Made by a program: the position numbers and the translations under genes
Shown here: piece by piece, positions 8,433-17,370 of the stretch
How the letters are laid out: every line of letters begins with the position of its first letter
Position numbering within the stretch: the first letter of the stretch is position 1
NCBI GenBank assembly: GCA_017403125.1
Contig: JAFQOR010000004.1
Span: forward strand, 1-46,467
DNA length: 46,467 bases
From: Alistipes sp.
GTDB taxonomy: Bacteria > Bacteroidota > Bacteroidia > Bacteroidales > Rikenellaceae
Reading direction: 5' to 3'
Notes under the pieces: model-generated
The model's database searches: none
What the model was told of the DNA's origin: nothing
The model's input: only the letters and a program-made list of their open reading frames with translations

Positions 8433-9797
8433 TTATTTCAGTACGTTCTGGGCTACCCACTCTTTGAATAGGCGTCCTCGTTCCTCATAGTTTCGGAAGA
8501 GGTCGAAACTTGCGCATGCTGGCGATAGTAGCACCGTGTCGCCACTTGTGGCGCACTCGCGTGCCGCCTGCATAGCCTCGTCGAACGTGTTGCAGTCGCG
8601 AATAACGGGGATGATACCCGTGAACTCGCGTACGAGTTTACTATTATCCACGCCCATGCATACCAGCGCCTTTACCTTGCGACGCGCAAACTCCTTCAGG
8701 GGCTCGTAGTCGTTACCCTTGTCCGTGCCTCCTGCAATCCATACCGTAGGGCGTGTCATGCTCTCCAAGGCGTACCATACCGAATCGACGTTTGTCGCCT
8801 TTGAGTCGTTAATCCACTGAATGTCATCTCTGTCGCCTGCGGGTTCCAAGCGGTGCTCCACGGGCGAGAACTCATATATCGAGCGCTTGATGACCTTCGA
8901 ATCGACGCCTGCTGCCAACGTAGCCAGGGCAGCTGCCATGGCGTTGTAGATATTGTGCATGCCGTTGATACGCATCTTGCGTGTGTCGATACATACCGAG
9001 CGACGTCCTACCGTTGCCGTAAAGGTGTGACCCTCCAACACGGCATCGCCATCGCCACTTGCTATGGCGGTGTTTATGGAGAAGGGGAGTTGGCGTGCGC
9101 GTAGCGACGAGTCCATCTTATCGAGCATCAACTGTGTTTGTGCATCGTCTGCCGAGTAGATGAAGGCGTCGTTCGATGTCTGATTCTGCGTGATACGCAT
9201 CTTCGACAGGGCGTAGTTCTCCAACTTATAGTCGTAGCGGTCGAGGTGGTCGGGCGTGATGTTCATCAACACTCCGACGTCGGCGCGGAACTTGAAGCAA
9301 CCATCGAGCTGGAAGGAGCTGAGCTCCAATACGTGCCAGAAGTACTTGCCTGTAGCTACCGAGTAGGCGAAGCTCTCGCCGATATTTCCGCCCAAAGAAA
9401 CGGCGCGTCCGGCGTCCTTCATAATCTTGTAGATGAGCGAGGTGGTTGTGGTTTTACCATTCGAGCCCGTAATGCATATGGTCTTTGCCACCCCCTTGTA
9501 GCGCGCTGCGAACTCGATCTCCGAGATTACGGGGATGCCGCGCTCGCGTATCTTGCGAACTATGGGTGCTGTGTCGGGAATACCGGGCGACTTAATCACC
9601 TCGTTGGCATCGAGGATGCGCTCCTCGGTGTGTCCTCCCTCTTCGTACTCCACGCCCCACTCGTCCAATCGCTCGCGGAACTTGGGAGCTATTGTGCCCA
9701 TATCCGTAAGGAAGGTATCAAAGCCCTTCTTCTTTGCCAATATCGCCGAGCCATAGCCCGAGATGCCGCCTCCGAGTACTACAATCTTTCGTTTCAT
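8433..9797 (-). CDS. murD: UDP-N-acetylmuramoyl-L-alanine:D-glutamate ligase
   Basis: Cytoplasmic Mur ligase that adds D-glutamate to UDP-MurNAc-L-Ala. It is 454 residues, typical for MurD. The N-terminal Rossmann-like domain begins VVLGGGISGYGSAILAKKKG, the ATP-binding P-loop is ITGSNGKTTTTS (about residues 110-121), and the conserved NDSKATN motif of MurD (ligand carboxylate binding region) is present in the C-terminal half. It lies between mraY (30 bases upstream) and ftsW (15 bases downstream) in the same leftward operon, the standard dcw order. Confidence 0.97.
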   Translation of the reverse strand: MKRKIVVLGGGISGYGSAILAKKKGFDTFLTDMGTIAPKFRERLDEWGVEYEEGGHTEERILDANEVIKSPGIPDTAPIVRKIRERGIPVISEIEFAARYKGVAKTICITGSNGKTTTTSLIYKIMKDAGRAVSLGGNIGESFAYSVATGKYFWHVLELSSFQLDGCFKFRADVGVLMNITPDHLDRYDYKLENYALSKMRITQNQTSNDAFIYSADDAQTQLMLDKMDSSLRARQLPFSINTAIASGDGDAVLEGHTFTATVGRRSVCIDTRKMRINGMHNIYNAMAAALATLAAGVDSKVIKRSIYEFSPVEHRLEPAGDRDDIQWINDSKATNVDSVWYALESMTRPTVWIAGGTDKGNDYEPLKEFARRKVKALVCMGVDNSKLVREFTGIIPVIRDCNTFDEAMQAARECATSGDTVLLSPACASFDLFRNYEERGRLFKEWVAQNVLK

Positions 9798-9827
9798 ATA
9801 GCGTTTTGTCGTTTCAAAGGTTTGTGA

Positions 9828-11075
9828 CTACTGTATTTTAAGTGTTACGAGCGTGAGGGCCGAAAGAAGCAACGACACGATGAAGAATCGCATCATAATC
9901 TTGGTCTCGAATATACCCCTCTTCTGGTAGTGGTGGTGTATGGGCGACATCAAAAAGACACGACGCCCCTCACCATATTTACGTTTGGTATATTTGAAGT
10001 AGCTCGTCTGTATTATCACCGACAGTGCCTCGATGAGGAATACGCCGCATAGTAGGGGTAATAGCAGCTCCTTTCGTATGCAGAGGGCAAAGACGGCGAT
10101 GATGCCACCAATGGTAAGCGACCCCGTATCGCCCATGAAGATTTGTGCCGGGAACGAGTTGTACCACAAGAAGCCGACGAGGGCTCCGGCAAGTGCTGCG
10201 GCAAAGACTACCAACTCACCACTCTCGGGGATGTACATTATGTTGAGGTAGTCCGAGTAGATGATGTGCCCCGAGAGGTATGCCAAGATGCCAAGCACCA
10301 AGACTATCGGCACAGAGACGCCCGTAAGCAGACCATCGATGCCGTCGGTGAGGTTGGCTCCGTTCGACACGGCAGTTATCACGAAGATAGCGACCACGAT
10401 GTAGAGCAACCAAGCCAAGGTGTCGTTGCCGCCGGTGAGCATCTTGTAGTCGAGTACCGTATCCTTCAAGAAGGGAATCGAGGTCTTGGTTGTCTTCTGT
10501 GGTGTAGTGCTCTTGACCACATCCTCCGTATAGCTATCCACAACCTCGCCCGTGGAGCTATCGGTGATGGTATAGGTGTAGCTTTCGTAGCTCTTTTCGC
10601 GGATAACGATATCCTCGGATTGCCACATCGTAGTGCCCACGATGATGCCAAGACCCACTTGACCTACAATCTTGAAGCGACCCTTCAAACCATCCTTCTT
10701 GTGGCGAAAAACCTTGATATAGTCATCCAGACCTCCGATGAATCCAAGCCATATGGTCGATATGAGCAGCAGCTGGATGTAGATATTTGTCAAGTCGCCA
10801 AAGAGTATTACGGGTATAAGTATGGCGAGGATGATGATTATGCCACCCATGGTCGGTGTTCCCTTCTTTTGCAACTGTCCTTCGAGCCCGAGGTCACGGA
10901 TATCCTCACCTATCTGTTTGCGTTTCAGAAAACCGATGATACGCTTACCAAAGACAATGGCGATAAGCAGCGATATGATTATCGCTGCAGCTGCGCGGAA
11001 CGAGATGTATTCGCCGATACCCATGCCGGGTAGGTCGGTATTCTTTTCGAGGTAGTCAAATAACCAATATATCAT
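9828..11075 (-). CDS. mraY: Phospho-N-acetylmuramoyl-pentapeptide transferase
   Basis: Integral membrane enzyme that transfers phospho-MurNAc-pentapeptide to undecaprenyl phosphate, forming lipid I. Its 415 residues exceed the approximately 360 of the E. coli enzyme; the surplus is a polar Thr/Ser-rich insertion at about residues 160-210, as found in Bacteroidetes MraY proteins. Catalytic motifs are visible: the GGLDD loop (DDYIKV), [17 protein letters not shown], and the [10 protein letters not shown] loop. Ten hydrophobic segments are apparent. It is preceded by murE and followed by murD in the dcw operon. Confidence 0.97.
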   Translation of the reverse strand: MIYWLFDYLEKNTDLPGMGIGEYISFRAAAAIIISLLIAIVFGKRIIGFLKRKQIGEDIRDLGLEGQLQKKGTPTMGGIIIILAILIPVILFGDLTNIYIQLLLISTIWLGFIGGLDDYIKVFRHKKDGLKGRFKIVGQVGLGIIVGTTMWQSEDIVIREKSYESYTYTITDSSTGEVVDSYTEDVVKSTTPQKTTKTSIPFLKDTVLDYKMLTGGNDTLAWLLYIVVAIFVITAVSNGANLTDGIDGLLTGVSVPIVLVLGILAYLSGHIIYSDYLNIMYIPESGELVVFAAALAGALVGFLWYNSFPAQIFMGDTGSLTIGGIIAVFALCIRKELLLPLLCGVFLIEALSVIIQTSYFKYTKRKYGEGRRVFLMSPIHHHYQKRGIFETKIMMRFFIVSLLLSALTLVTLKIQ

Positions 11076-11126
11076 TTCTAATCGGTGTGTTATGTAGTCG
11101 GGTTATGTGTTTTGTCAAAATCTTTT

Positions 11127-12584
11127 TTATGCTTTGTGTGTTATCTCAAAAGCCTTGCGCACCTCTTCTCTGTCGTCGAAGTGGTGCTTCGTTGTACCTA
11201 TAATTTGGTAGTCCTCATGCCCCTTGCCGGCAATGAGGATTATGTCGCCTTGGCGCGCCATCATTACTGCCGTACGTATAGCCTCACGGCGATCGCTTAT
11301 GCGTAGGTAGTTTGTTGCCCCTGCTACGCCCTCTATCATCTCTGCGAGTATGGCTTCGGGCTCCTCGGTGCGCGGGTTATCCGATGTAAATATCGCTGTT
11401 GTGGCGTTGTTCACGGCTATTGCCGCCATCTCCGGACGCTTGGTGCGGTCGCGGTCGCCGCCACAGCCGCATACCACGAACAACTGCTGCTCGTCGCGGC
11501 GTATCTCCTCTATGGTTTCCAATACGTTTTGCAGTGCGTCGGGTGTGTGGGCATAGTCCACGATTGCCGTGGTGCCATCCTCGGCACGTATGGTCTCGAA
11601 GCGTCCGCTCACGGGGACCAACGACGATAGTGTTGTGAGTGTCTCCATCTTATCCCAGCCCAGCATCATAGCTGCGGCATAGACGGTCGTAAGGTTGTAG
11701 GCGTTGAAACGCCCTGTGAACTTCACCCACACCTCGTTGCCATCGATAGCGAGCAGCATGCCGTCAGACAGCATCTCTATAATCTTGCAACGAATGTCAG
11801 CCATCGAGCGTAGCGATAGTCGATATACCTTTGCGGCGGTGTTCTGCACCATAACTTCGCCATTGCGGTCGTCGATGTTTGTCACCGCCCAACTGCTCTT
11901 GGGCAGCATGTCGAAGAAGAGGCGCTTGGCGCGGATATACTCTTTGTAGGTGCCGTGGTAGTCGAGGTGGTCGTGCGTGAGGTTTGTGAAGAGTGCTCCC
12001 GTAAAGTGCAGATTGTCGATACGATGCTGCACTACCGAGTGCGACGATACCTCCATGAAGCAGTACTCACAGCCGCTATCGACCATTCTGCGCATCATGG
12101 CGTTAAGGCGTATGGCATCGGGTGTGGTGTGTGTGGACTCGATGCGCTCCTCGCCGATGCGATATACTACTGTCGAGATAAGTCCTGCACGATAGCCCAT
12201 CGCCATGGTCATGTCGTAGAGCAGTGTTGCTGTTGTCGTTTTGCCGTTTGTGCCGGTTACGCCAACGAGTTTAAGCTCCTTCGAGGGGTTGTCGTAGAAG
12301 GCTGCTGCCATGCCCGCCATGGCGATATTGCTATCCTCGACCTCGACATAGCTCACGCCGTTGTGAAGCACTTCGGGTAGTTGCTGGCATACGACTGCCA
12401 CTGCTCCGTTTGCAATGGCGGCATCGATATAGTTGTGACCATCGCTTGCCACACCGCGTATGGCAAAGAAGCAGGCCCCGGGAGTTACCTTGCGTGAATC
12501 ATACTCCAAGGAGCCGATATGTGGATTGCCCGTAGAGATGTTCTTCGTCTCTATCGAGGCAACTATTTCGTTTAGCTGTTTCAT
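11127..12584 (-). CDS. murE: UDP-MurNAc-tripeptide ligase (meso-DAP adding)
   Basis: Cytoplasmic Mur ligase adding the third residue of the stem peptide. It has 485 residues, the ATP-binding motif GVTGTNGKTTTA (about residues 109-120) and the C-terminal GKGHEDYQ. The sequence DNPRTEEP carries the DNPR motif associated with meso-diaminopimelate specificity, so this cell wall is predicted to be DAP type. It lies 54 bases after ftsI and 51 bases before mraY in the leftward dcw operon. Confidence 0.97.
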   Translation of the reverse strand: MKQLNEIVASIETKNISTGNPHIGSLEYDSRKVTPGACFFAIRGVASDGHNYIDAAIANGAVAVVCQQLPEVLHNGVSYVEVEDSNIAMAGMAAAFYDNPSKELKLVGVTGTNGKTTTATLLYDMTMAMGYRAGLISTVVYRIGEERIESTHTTPDAIRLNAMMRRMVDSGCEYCFMEVSSHSVVQHRIDNLHFTGALFTNLTHDHLDYHGTYKEYIRAKRLFFDMLPKSSWAVTNIDDRNGEVMVQNTAAKVYRLSLRSMADIRCKIIEMLSDGMLLAIDGNEVWVKFTGRFNAYNLTTVYAAAMMLGWDKMETLTTLSSLVPVSGRFETIRAEDGTTAIVDYAHTPDALQNVLETIEEIRRDEQQLFVVCGCGGDRDRTKRPEMAAIAVNNATTAIFTSDNPRTEEPEAILAEMIEGVAGATNYLRISDRREAIRTAVMMARQGDIILIAGKGHEDYQIIGTTKHHFDDREEVRKAFEITHKA

Positions 12585-12638
12585 CTCTTCAACTCTGTTG
12601 ATGAAAAATCCTTAATCTCTAATTTATTCGTTCCGTAA

Positions 12639-14945
12639 CTATCGTTTCGCCCCCTTCATGTCGAGTATCAACTCGATGGTGCTACCCGGCTCTATGGGAG
12701 TTCCTGCGGCTATGCTCTGTCTCTTTACTGCCCCCATGCCCGTATGCGCAACCGTAAGGCCACTCTCTTCGAGCAGATAGAGTGCATCCGTAAGCGACAT
12801 GCCCACTACGTCGGGTACGCAGCCATCCTCGATGGTGTAACCCTCGATTGTGGCATTGCCTCCGGCATCAATCTTGGCATAGCCCCACTCCTCGCCATTG
12901 TCGTTGTCGTGATTGACATTCGAGAGTTTTGTGCAGACGCTCTTCACGTCGTTGCTATATCCTGCCTTAATGTTCTTGGGGGCATACTTTGGCGACACCT
13001 CCTCCACGGGGCTGTGCAGCGACGGGTCGTTGGTATAGATATATGCCATGATATCCGATGCCGGCTTTCCCGACAATGCGACACCATATATGGGGTCGTT
13101 GTTCCCCATCTGCTGCTTTGCCACTGCTACCATGACCGTATATTTCGGATTCTGACGCGGCATGGTGCACACTATCGAGCCGAGGTAGTAGCCTTGGCCA
13201 TCAATGCCACTCGCCATGGACTGCTTATCTTCCAGAGCGTTAGATGTGAAATTACCCTTTATCTGTGCCGTACCTGTTTTGCATCCCACCTTGAACGGTA
13301 AGTTGCGAAATACGCTTATGCGCTCGGGAGATGCTGCTGCGGCAAGACACTCGTCGAGAATGTCGAGCGTGTGGTCCGAGCACATCTTATCTATCAGCGT
13401 TACCACAGGCATCGTCTCGATAATCTCCCCCTTGTTCTCGATGCGGTCCACGATGCGTGGCGCTACCATATGCCCGTTGTTTGCTACGCCGTTGTAGAGC
13501 GTCAGGGTGTGTATCGGTGGCAGCTGCACAATATAGCCATACGCAAGCGTGGGGAACGATTTTTTTGCTCCACCATGTGTTGCAAACCACTCGCGCGACC
13601 CCGCCTCGGGCAGGTCGCCACTCACCTCGCCATAGGCATCCAAGCCTACGGTGCTGTTTATGCCGAGGCTGTATAGGTAGTCCGTGAAGCCTTTGAGGTT
13701 ATCTTTGTAGTTCTCGTATATCGACTCGGCAAAATAGATGTTCGACGAGTGGGCAAATCCATCGCGCAGAGAGATGTGTACTATCGGATTATCCTTCTTG
13801 TCGGTGATAAGGTGCGTGTCTTTGACACTCTTGCTGCCAACGAGCTTCACGGGTCGCGGAATCTCGACAATATTGTCGAGGCCGTAGCCACAATTCTCGA
13901 CCAACGCCATTGCCGACATGAGCTTGAATGTCGAGCCGGGGCACATCCTCGTGTTTAGCGCGTAGTTGTTCACCTGCTCACTGTAATTCGTGCCTCGCAC
14001 CTTTCCCGAGCCAAGGTTTACCATGCAGAGGATATTACCCGTCGCTACCTCCATAACCATAGCTACGCCAAACGAGGCGTTATGCTCCTCCAATGCCTGT
14101 CGCAGCCTCTCGGTTGCCATGCGTTGCAGGTTTACATCGATGGTGGTCACAACGTCGTAGCCATCCTCGGGTTGCGAGTTGCGCTCGTCGTCGATGCGCG
14201 TCCACAATCCGTGGGCTATCTGCTGCTCTATGGCGGTGCCGTTGCTACCCGCCAGATAGCTGTCAAACTCGCGCTCGATGCCCGAGCCGTAAATCGTATC
14301 TCGGCTCTTTTCGTTGATAATCATTCGGTTGTGACCAACTATTTGGTAGGCAAGCTCGCCATAGGGTGTTATGCGCTCGTCGGTGTGCTCACGGTCATAG
14401 ACCCATCCCATGTTGTTGTTCATTATCGGGAAGCGCTCCACCATCATGTTCCACTCGTCGAGTGTCACCGGACGCGGGAAGAGCTTGTAGGCGCGCTGCT
14501 TACCCTCGTTGCGGAGCGTTATGAGCGTATCGAAGTACTCCTCTGGCGAGATGAAGGTGTAGCCGTGGAGTTCGGCATCCTCTCTTGTAAAGTGGCGCGA
14601 CAGCATCTTTGCCAACGAGTCGGCGTTCTTCTTGAAGGTCTCGTTGTTGGCGTTGCGCATGCCCTCCGAGGCAAAGTCGAAGGTGGCATGGTAGCGGAAG
14701 CCCGACATGACGAGTGGCTCGCCGTTGCGTGCAAGTATCGACCCGCGGTGCGACGGAATCTCCACCTCGCGCTGGATGCCATCGCTCATGACTTTGGCGT
14801 TGTGCTCGACAGCATCGCTCGATAGCTGTATGCAAATCAGGCGTATGGCAATGCCTATACCCAACGCTATGAAGATTAGGTAGAGGACATGCACGCGGTG
14901 CAGTATCTCCTCTTTGGGCGATTTGCTCTTTGTCTGTTTTGCCAT
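12639..14945 (-). CDS. ftsI: Division transpeptidase (class B PBP, FtsI/PBP3) with C-terminal PASTA domain
   Basis: Septal D,D-transpeptidase that cross-links peptidoglycan with FtsW. It is 768 residues starting from the ATG at 14945; an upstream TTG would extend it four codons into the ftsL gene, and ATG directly after the ftsL stop is preferred. One N-terminal membrane segment (about 17-41) is followed by a dimerisation domain and the transpeptidase domain with STFK (active-site Ser338), SSN (400-402) and KTG (556-558). The last 60 or so residues, beginning VPDVVGMSLTDAL, form a single PASTA domain. This is expected for Bacteroidetes FtsI and absent from the E. coli protein. Confidence 0.96.
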   Translation of the reverse strand: MAKQTKSKSPKEEILHRVHVLYLIFIALGIGIAIRLICIQLSSDAVEHNAKVMSDGIQREVEIPSHRGSILARNGEPLVMSGFRYHATFDFASEGMRNANNETFKKNADSLAKMLSRHFTREDAELHGYTFISPEEYFDTLITLRNEGKQRAYKLFPRPVTLDEWNMMVERFPIMNNNMGWVYDREHTDERITPYGELAYQIVGHNRMIINEKSRDTIYGSGIEREFDSYLAGSNGTAIEQQIAHGLWTRIDDERNSQPEDGYDVVTTIDVNLQRMATERLRQALEEHNASFGVAMVMEVATGNILCMVNLGSGKVRGTNYSEQVNNYALNTRMCPGSTFKLMSAMALVENCGYGLDNIVEIPRPVKLVGSKSVKDTHLITDKKDNPIVHISLRDGFAHSSNIYFAESIYENYKDNLKGFTDYLYSLGINSTVGLDAYGEVSGDLPEAGSREWFATHGGAKKSFPTLAYGYIVQLPPIHTLTLYNGVANNGHMVAPRIVDRIENKGEIIETMPVVTLIDKMCSDHTLDILDECLAAAASPERISVFRNLPFKVGCKTGTAQIKGNFTSNALEDKQSMASGIDGQGYYLGSIVCTMPRQNPKYTVMVAVAKQQMGNNDPIYGVALSGKPASDIMAYIYTNDPSLHSPVEEVSPKYAPKNIKAGYSNDVKSVCTKLSNVNHDNDNGEEWGYAKIDAGGNATIEGYTIEDGCVPDVVGMSLTDALYLLEESGLTVAHTGMGAVKRQSIAAGTPIEPGSTIELILDMKGAKR

Positions 14946-14946
14946 G

Positions 14947-15507
14947 CTATCTCTCAATTATGCGGCTCTTGCCCGATAGGTTAATAAGTTCGATGCCCGA
15001 CTCGGATAGATGCCTCTCTATCTCGCTCTTGGTCGATGCGTTGTGGCGCTGCTCCTTAAACAGAATAGCTCTCTCGCGCAATATCGTAGCCTCCTTCTCC
15101 AAGCGGCGCGACTCAATATCTGCGTTTAGCGCCATGAATTTCAGGAAGATACTCACAAAACACATTAAGGCAATGGCTGCCAAGTAGCGATAGTACTGAC
15201 GCGCACTGCTGCTCGTGAGGAAGCTGCCCGTTGTTATGAGACCCCACAGCGACTTGCGTCTTCGAGGCTCCTGCTTTGTCGCCTCCCCCGATGCTTCGTC
15301 ATGTGAGTTCGTTGCACCCTCCTTCTCTTCGACATCCAGCTCCTCTGCACTCTCTGCATCAACTTCGTCGTCATCGGCTATGCGCACAACCTCGCGGCGT
15401 ATGCGTCGCTGCATGCGTCTCTCTTCTGCGGCATCGACTTCTGCTGCTGCGACGATGTCGTCCAACTCCTCATCGGGTGTGTATGTCGATACTTTGCGTT
15501 TTGTCAT
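14947..15507 (-). CDS. ftsL: FtsL-like division protein with long acidic N-terminal tail
   Basis: A 186-residue bitopic protein in the standard ftsL position between rsmH and ftsI. A single hydrophobic segment (about residues 106-125, IALMCFVSIFLKF) is followed by a short periplasmic heptad-rich helix, as in FtsL. The cytoplasmic N-terminus of about 100 residues is much longer than in proteobacterial FtsL (about 30-40) and strongly charged, with Glu/Asp-rich and Arg-rich blocks. Sequence similarity to E. coli FtsL is not visible by eye; the call rests on topology and synteny. The stop codon is one base before the ftsI ATG. Confidence 0.8.
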   Translation of the reverse strand: MTKRKVSTYTPDEELDDIVAAAEVDAAEERRMQRRIRREVVRIADDDEVDAESAEELDVEEKEGATNSHDEASGEATKQEPRRRKSLWGLITTGSFLTSSSARQYYRYLAAIALMCFVSIFLKFMALNADIESRRLEKEATILRERAILFKEQRHNASTKSEIERHLSESGIELINLSGKSRIIER

Positions 15508-15523
15508 GACCTAATACTTCGGT

Positions 15524-16429
15524 TTACATCTTTTCGGCTACGCGCAACTTGGCACTACGTGAGCGGGGGTTGCGCTCCACCTCCTCGTTTGTGGGGATTA
15601 TGGCTTTGCGTGTTATAACCCTCAACGGCGAGGTGCTACGGCCATAAAAATCCTTCTCGATAACCCCCTCGGTGTTGCCACTGCGCATAAAGTTTTTCAC
15701 AATGCGGTCTTCGAGCGAGTGGTACGATATTACGACCAATCGACCCCCGGGTTTAAGAAGTTTAAGACTCTGCTCCAACGCCATTTTCAGAGCCTCCATC
15801 TCGGCATTAACCTCTATGCGAAGTGCCTGAAAGAGCTTTGTAAGGAACTTTGCCTCATCCTTTGGCGGTGTGCAGGGTTTCACTGCCTCGACCAATGCCG
15901 CAGTCGTTGTTATAGGCTCGATGCGTCGTGCTCGTTCTATGCAGTTTGCAATCTTCCATGTGGTGTCGAGCTCGCCATATTCCGAAAAAATCTTCGAAAG
16001 GGCATCATTTGTGTATGTGTTTACTATGTCGGCGGCTGTGAGTTTGGCACGTGTATTCATTCGCATGTCGAGGGGGGCTTCGCCGCGGAACGAGAAACCG
16101 CGATGCTTGGCGTCGAAGTGGTGCGACGATACGCCGAGGTCGGCGAGGATGCCGTCCACTTGCTCCACCCCATGCAGTCGCATGTTGCCGCGTACAAAGC
16201 GAAAGTTCGACGCGACGAACGTAAAGCGCTCATCACTCGGGGCGTTAGCCTCGGCCTCGGGGTCCTGATCCAAGGAGAAGAGCCTGCCTTCGGGACCTAA
16301 CCGTCGTAGAATCTCGCCGGTGTGTCCGCCGCCTCCCATCGTAAGGTCTATATAGACTCCGTTGGGCTTGATGTCGAGCTGCTCCATGCACTCGTCAAGA
16401 AGTACGGGTATGTGGTATCTCTCTGCCAT
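15524..16429 (-). CDS. rsmH: 16S rRNA m4C1402 methyltransferase RsmH (MraW)
   Basis: S-adenosylmethionine-dependent methyltransferase that N4-methylates C1402 in 16S rRNA. It has 301 residues, the usual length. The SAM-binding loop reads TMGGGGHTGEIL, with downstream GILADLGVSSHHFD and the C-terminal VISYHSLEDRIVKNF, all hallmarks of the family. It is the first gene of the leftward dcw operon. mraZ, which usually precedes it, is absent: the next gene upstream is a divergent acyltransferase 108 bases away. Confidence 0.97.
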   Translation of the reverse strand: MAERYHIPVLLDECMEQLDIKPNGVYIDLTMGGGGHTGEILRRLGPEGRLFSLDQDPEAEANAPSDERFTFVASNFRFVRGNMRLHGVEQVDGILADLGVSSHHFDAKHRGFSFRGEAPLDMRMNTRAKLTAADIVNTYTNDALSKIFSEYGELDTTWKIANCIERARRIEPITTTAALVEAVKPCTPPKDEAKFLTKLFQALRIEVNAEMEALKMALEQSLKLLKPGGRLVVISYHSLEDRIVKNFMRSGNTEGVIEKDFYGRSTSPLRVITRKAIIPTNEEVERNPRSRSAKLRVAEKM

Positions 16430-16457
16430 TGTTTTTTACATAGTAAAAATAACGGCG

Positions 16458-16465
16458 TAAAGATA
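16458..16465 (-). promoter_or_regulatory. Probable -7 box of the dcw operon
   Basis: The minus strand reads TATCTTTA, seven of eight positions of TAnnTTTG, about 30 bases before the rsmH start. A TTG lies 21 bases further upstream (16487-16489). It is the best candidate in the short divergent intergenic region. Confidence 0.4.
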
Positions 16466-16537
16466 CTAAAATTTTCGCCAAATGAGCAACCCGATTGTAA
16501 GATTTGATGCTAATATTGACTAAATCATTTTTGAAGC

Positions 16538-17359
16538 ATGGATTTACCTATTACCATTTCGGTGGATGAGTTGCTCCGTGAGCACTATCCGCGCCTTGAA
16601 CGCCTGCTCCCTCGCTCCCTTAAAGAGCGACTCGAAAGGGCACTCTGCATAGATCGTATGAATGGCTACATCATACGTAACCACAACCGTACGACCATCG
16701 ACTTTCTGGGGCGTTTTCTGCGGGCAATGGATGTTGGTTGTCGTGTCGAGGGCGTTGAGAATCTACGCGCCGAGGGGCGATATACGATTGTGGCAAACCA
16801 CCCGCTCGGGGGGCTCGACGGCATTGCGTTGGCGTGGACGATGCTTGCTCATATGGGCGATGTGAAAGTTGTTGTGAACGAGGTGTATATGAAGGTTCGA
16901 CCCTTGCAACCACTTTGGCTTCCTGTGCGTCGAACGGGGCGTCAAAGTGCCGATATGGTACGCGCTATGTATGAGGCTTTGTGCTCCGATGTGCCCATCG
17001 TGACCTTCCCTGCTGGATGCTGTTCGCGACGTCGGGGAGGCGAGATTGTCGATGCGGAGTGGCACCCATCGTTTGTGCGTCGCAGCATAAATCACAATCG
17101 CGCCATCGTCCCCGTGTATGTTGAGGGACGCCTATCGAATCGCTTCTATCGCATGGCATGGTTGCGACGCATCGTGGGTCTTAAAACGAGTTTCGAGATG
17201 TATCTGCTTCCGTCGGAGATGTATCGCTGTCAGGGCTCCGAGATTTTGGTGCGCATAGGTGCTCCCATTCCCGTATCCGATATTGCTGATATGGGCTCAT
17301 CGGCGGAGGCGTGCAGGCAGATTCGTGAGCGTGTATATGCAATGCGCTTAAATAGCTAA
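16538..17359 (+). CDS. glsA: PlsC-like O-acyltransferase, probable glycine lipid synthesis (GlsA-like)
   Basis: A 273-residue lysophospholipid acyltransferase-type protein. The catalytic HX4D motif appears as NHPLGGLDG (His at about residue 88, Asp at 93), with the downstream substrate-binding FPAG motif (TFPAGCCSR). It is followed 11 bases later by an OlsB-type GNAT acyltransferase. This PlsC-like plus OlsB-like pair matches the glsA/glsB pair of Bacteroides, in which GlsB N-acylates glycine and GlsA adds the second fatty acid to the hydroxyl group, making glycine lipids. Function is inferred from the pairing; a general acylglycerophosphate acyltransferase is the alternative. Confidence 0.7.
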   Translation: MDLPITISVDELLREHYPRLERLLPRSLKERLERALCIDRMNGYIIRNHNRTTIDFLGRFLRAMDVGCRVEGVENLRAEGRYTIVANHPLGGLDGIALAWTMLAHMGDVKVVVNEVYMKVRPLQPLWLPVRRTGRQSADMVRAMYEALCSDVPIVTFPAGCCSRRRGGEIVDAEWHPSFVRRSINHNRAIVPVYVEGRLSNRFYRMAWLRRIVGLKTSFEMYLLPSEMYRCQGSEILVRIGAPIPVSDIADMGSSAEACRQIRERVYAMRLNS

Positions 17360-17370
17360 AATTAGTAATT

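Noticed and set aside
10143-11033. 296-residue open frame opposite mraY
   Set aside because: It is fully antisense to a certain gene, has no recognised motif, and its composition is that of reverse-strand GC-rich coding sequence. The same holds for long antisense frames at 20550-21554, 21885-22802, 14082-14825 and 24226-24996.
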